The position numbers were made by a program, and so were the translations under genes. Shown one piece after another: positions 4,861 through 7,019 of a DNA stretch of 7,019 nucleotides (positions are counted from its first letter, which is position 1; each line of letters begins with the position of its first letter). A model generated the notes under the pieces. The model ran no database searches. It saw nothing but the letters and a program-made list of their open reading frames with translations, and had not been told where the DNA came from. The stretch is taken from contig JAJYTX010000137.1 of NCBI GenBank assembly GCA_021792815.1, positions 1 through 7,019 on the forward strand, given 5' to 3'. This stretch comes from Pseudomonadota bacterium. GTDB taxonomy: Bacteria; Pseudomonadota; Gammaproteobacteria; Steroidobacterales; Steroidobacteraceae.

Positions 4861-6044
4861 GGCATCTGATCGAGCGGCTGCGCTCGCAGCTCGCGGAGCT
4901 GAAGGAACAGGGCCTGTACAAGTCCGAGCGGGTGCTCGCCGGGCCCCAGGGCAGCGTGGTGCGCACCGCCGGGCGCGAGGTGCTCAACCTCTGCGCCAAC
5001 AACTACCTCGGCCTCGCCAACCACCCCGCGGTGGTGCAGGCGGCGCACGAGGCCCTCGATCGCTTCGGGTTCGGCATGGCCTCGGTGCGTTTCATCTGCG
5101 GCACCCAGACGGTGCACGAGGCGCTCGAGCAGCGCCTGAGCGGGTTTCTCGGCACCGAGGCCGCCCTGCTCTACTCCTCCTGCTTCGATGCCAACGGCGG
5201 GCTGTTCGAGACCCTGCTCGATGAGCGCGACGCGGTGATCTCCGATGCGCTCAACCACGCCAGCATCATCGACGGCATCCGCCTGTGCAAGGCGCAGCGC
5301 TACCGCTACGCCCACAACGACCTGGGCGAGCTCGAGGCGTGCCTGCAGCGCGCCGCCGCGGCGCGCACCCGCCTCATCGCCACCGACGGGGTGTTCTCCA
5401 TGGACGGCACGATCGCCAACCTGCAGGGCATCTGCGCGCTCGCCGAGCGCTACGACGCGCTGGTGATGGTCGATGACTCGCATGCCACCGGGTTCATGGG
5501 CGAGAACGGCCGCGGCACGCCCGAGCACTGCGCCGTGGCGTCGCGCGTCGACATCCTCACCGGAACGCTCGGCAAGGCGCTCGGCGGGGCGAGCGGCGGG
5601 TACATCGCCTCGCGGCGCGAACTCATCGAGTGGCTCCGGCAGCGCTCGCGTCCCTACCTGTTTTCCAACAGCCTGCCGCCGCTGGTCGCCGCCGCGGGAC
5701 TGCGCGTGCTCGAGCTGCTCGAGCAGACCCCGCAGCTGCGCGCCCGGCTGCACGAGAACGCGCGCTATTTCCGCGCCGGGCTCGAGCGGCTCGGCTTCAC
5801 GCTCAAGCCCGGCGAGCACCCCGTCATCCCGGTGATGCTCGGCGAGGCGGCGCTCGCCGCGCGCATGGCCGAGCGGCTGCTCGATCACGGCGTGTACGTG
5901 GTCGGCTTTTCCTACCCGGTGGTGCCGCAGGGACAGGCGCGCATCCGCACCCAGATGTCCGCCGCGCTCAGCCGCGAGCAGCTCGATACCGCCCTCGCGG
6001 CCTTCGCCGCCGTAGGGCGGGAGCTGGGAGTGCTCCGGGCATGA
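4854..6044 (+). CDS. kbl: 2-amino-3-ketobutyrate CoA ligase (glycine C-acetyltransferase)
   Basis: PLP-dependent cytoplasmic enzyme of the alpha-oxoamine synthase family that cleaves 2-amino-3-ketobutyrate with CoA to glycine and acetyl-CoA, the second step of threonine degradation. At 396 residues it matches E. coli Kbl (398). Seen: [14 protein letters not shown] (45-58), [19 protein letters not shown] (74-92), [11 protein letters not shown] with H135 that stacks on the cofactor ring in this family, DGVFSMDG (178-185), [12 protein letters not shown] with D207 and H210, and the cofactor lysine K241 in [19 protein letters not shown] and the SMDGTIANL segment favour Kbl over the related BioF, HemA and Spt enzymes, as does the tdh gene behind it. 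There are tandem ATGs at 4854 and 4857 and no ribosome binding site. Its TGA stop overlaps the tdh start (ATGA), so the two are translated as a pair. Confidence 0.96.
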   Translation: MMRHLIERLRSQLAELKEQGLYKSERVLAGPQGSVVRTAGREVLNLCANNYLGLANHPAVVQAAHEALDRFGFGMASVRFICGTQTVHEALEQRLSGFLGTEAALLYSSCFDANGGLFETLLDERDAVISDALNHASIIDGIRLCKAQRYRYAHNDLGELEACLQRAAAARTRLIATDGVFSMDGTIANLQGICALAERYDALVMVDDSHATGFMGENGRGTPEHCAVASRVDILTGTLGKALGGASGGYIASRRELIEWLRQRSRPYLFSNSLPPLVAAAGLRVLELLEQTPQLRARLHENARYFRAGLERLGFTLKPGEHPVIPVMLGEAALAARMAERLLDHGVYVVGFSYPVVPQGQARIRTQMSAALSREQLDTALAAFAAVGRELGVLRA

Positions 6045-7019
6045 AGGCGCTCGTCAAGAAGGAAGCCGCCCCCGGCATCTGGCTCGAGGACATCCCCGAG
6101 CCCTCGATCGGCCCCAACGACGTGCTCATCCAGATCGTCAAGACCGCGATCTGCGGCACGGACATGCACATCTATCACTGGGACGCCTGGGCGCGCAAGA
6201 CGATCCCGGTGCCCATGGCCGTGGGTCACGAGTACTGCGGACGGGTGGTGCAGATCGGCTCCGAAGTGCGCGGGCTGAAGCCCGGAGACCGCGTCTCGGG
6301 CGAAGGGCACATCACCTGCGGGCACTGCCGCAACTGCCGCGCCGGCCGCCGCCACCTGTGCCGCAATGCCGTCGGGGTCGGCGTGAACCGCCCCGGGGCC
6401 TTCGCCGAGTATCTGGCGATTCCGGCCGACAACGCCTTCAAGCTCCCGGACTCGATCAGCGACGACATCGCCGCGATCCTCGATCCGTTCGGCAACGCCA
6501 CGCACACCGCGCTCGCCTTCAGCCTGGTCGGAGAGGATGTGCTGATCACGGGAGCCGGACCGATCGGCATCATGGCCGTCGCCCTCGCCCGCTTCGTCGG
6601 CGCGCGTCACGTGGTGATCACCGACGTCAACGACTACCGGCTGGAGCTGGCGGGGAAAATGGGCGCCACGCGCGCCGTCAACGTGCAGCGCGAGACCCTC
6701 GATCAGACCATGCAGGCGCTCGGCATGCAGGAGGGCTTCGACGTCGGGCTCGAGATGTCGGGCCAGCCGGCCGCGCTGCGCGACCTGCTGCGCACCCTGC
6801 ATCACGGCGGCTCGGTGGCCCTGCTCGGCATCCCGCCGCAGGAGACGGCCATCGACTGGGACCAGGTGATCTTCAAGGGACTGACGCTGAAAGGCATCTA
6901 CGGCCGCGAGATGTTCGAGACCTGGTACAAGATGGCGAGTCTGCTGCAGAGCGGCCTCAGGCTCGATCCGGTCATCACCCACCACCTGCCGCTGCGCGAG
7001 TACCCGCAGGCGTTTCAGA
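6041..7019 (+). CDS. tdh: L-threonine 3-dehydrogenase, lacking its last residues at the window edge
   Basis: Zinc-dependent medium-chain dehydrogenase that oxidises L-threonine with NAD+ to 2-amino-3-ketobutyrate, the substrate of Kbl. The 326 codons present lack only about 15 of the usual 341. Seen: the catalytic zinc residues C38 ([15 protein letters not shown]), H63 and E64 (GHEYCG); the structural zinc cysteines C93, C96, C99 and C107, at the same numbers as I recall for E. coli Tdh; [10 protein letters not shown] (148-157); the Rossmann motif GAGPIG (171-176); and D195 at the end of the second strand, as expected for NAD rather than NADP preference. The frame stays open to the end of the window. 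The start ATG at 6041 overlaps the kbl stop by four bases, with GGGAG ten bases upstream inside kbl, so translational coupling is likely. Identification is secure. Confidence 0.96.
   Translation, partial: MKALVKKEAAPGIWLEDIPEPSIGPNDVLIQIVKTAICGTDMHIYHWDAWARKTIPVPMAVGHEYCGRVVQIGSEVRGLKPGDRVSGEGHITCGHCRNCRAGRRHLCRNAVGVGVNRPGAFAEYLAIPADNAFKLPDSISDDIAAILDPFGNATHTALAFSLVGEDVLITGAGPIGIMAVALARFVGARHVVITDVNDYRLELAGKMGATRAVNVQRETLDQTMQALGMQEGFDVGLEMSGQPAALRDLLRTLHHGGSVALLGIPPQETAIDWDQVIFKGLTLKGIYGREMFETWYKMASLLQSGLRLDPVITHHLPLREYPQAFQ

Noticed and set aside
3845..5888. Minus-strand open frames opposite the FNR-type gene and kbl (385 and 348 codons)
   Set aside because: Both are antisense to genes with conserved motifs and have no family resemblance of their own.
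5912..6985. Minus-strand open frame of 357 codons opposite tdh
   Set aside because: Antisense to tdh, which has all zinc and NAD motifs; the frame is a shadow.
1..7019. Mobile element, defence system or CRISPR array
   Set aside because: No transposase, integrase, terminal repeats, regular repeat-spacer pattern or defence protein is visible; all confident genes belong to ordinary metabolic or regulatory families.

Overview
The window is a G+C-rich stretch of ordinary proteobacterial chromosome with housekeeping metabolic genes. The gene families (FNR-type regulator, kbl-tdh pair, DUF1993 protein, lipoprotein with a probable c-type cytochrome start) fit a high-G+C gammaproteobacterium. The NadA is of the type I associate with alphaproteobacteria, so class assignment is tentative. 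I see no insertion sequence, prophage, CRISPR array, rRNA or tRNA.

Layout. (1) Positions 1-106, minus strand: the first 35 codons of a lipoprotein that begins like a small c-type cytochrome; the rest lies outside the window. (2) Positions 107-715: about 600 bases without a convincing gene. The part nearest the lipoprotein gene is AT-richer than its surroundings and dense in short palindromes, and probably is its control region. (3) Positions 716-3861 (or 3915), minus strand: nadA, nadB and a DUF1993 gene, read in that order. NadB (L-aspartate oxidase) makes iminoaspartate and NadA (quinolinate synthase) condenses it with dihydroxyacetone phosphate to quinolinate, the de novo NAD precursor. 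nadC is not in the window. (4) Positions 3916-4081: a divergent intergenic region with an AT-rich promoter island. (5) Positions 4082-7019, plus strand: an FNR-type regulator with all four cluster cysteines, then kbl and tdh. Tdh oxidises threonine with NAD+ to 2-amino-3-ketobutyrate, and Kbl cleaves this with CoA to glycine and acetyl-CoA. kbl and tdh overlap by ATGA; tdh runs off the right edge about 15 codons short of its usual length.

The genes share a theme of redox and NAD: an Fe-S oxygen-sensor-type regulator sits between an oxygen-sensitive Fe-S NAD-synthesis enzyme and an NAD-dependent dehydrogenase operon. Whether the regulator controls its neighbours is inference; no canonical FNR box is visible.

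The most unexpected observation is that the starts of nadA and kbl, on opposite strands, have nearly the same architecture: GYATCAT, 8-9 G/C-rich bases, then ATGATGC. The tandem ATG codons form the 3' arm of a dyad, no Shine-Dalgarno is present, and a -10-like hexamer (CATCAT or TATCAT) lies where it would give a leaderless mRNA. This could be a shared operator, a start-sequestering RNA hairpin, or coincident leaderless promoters.
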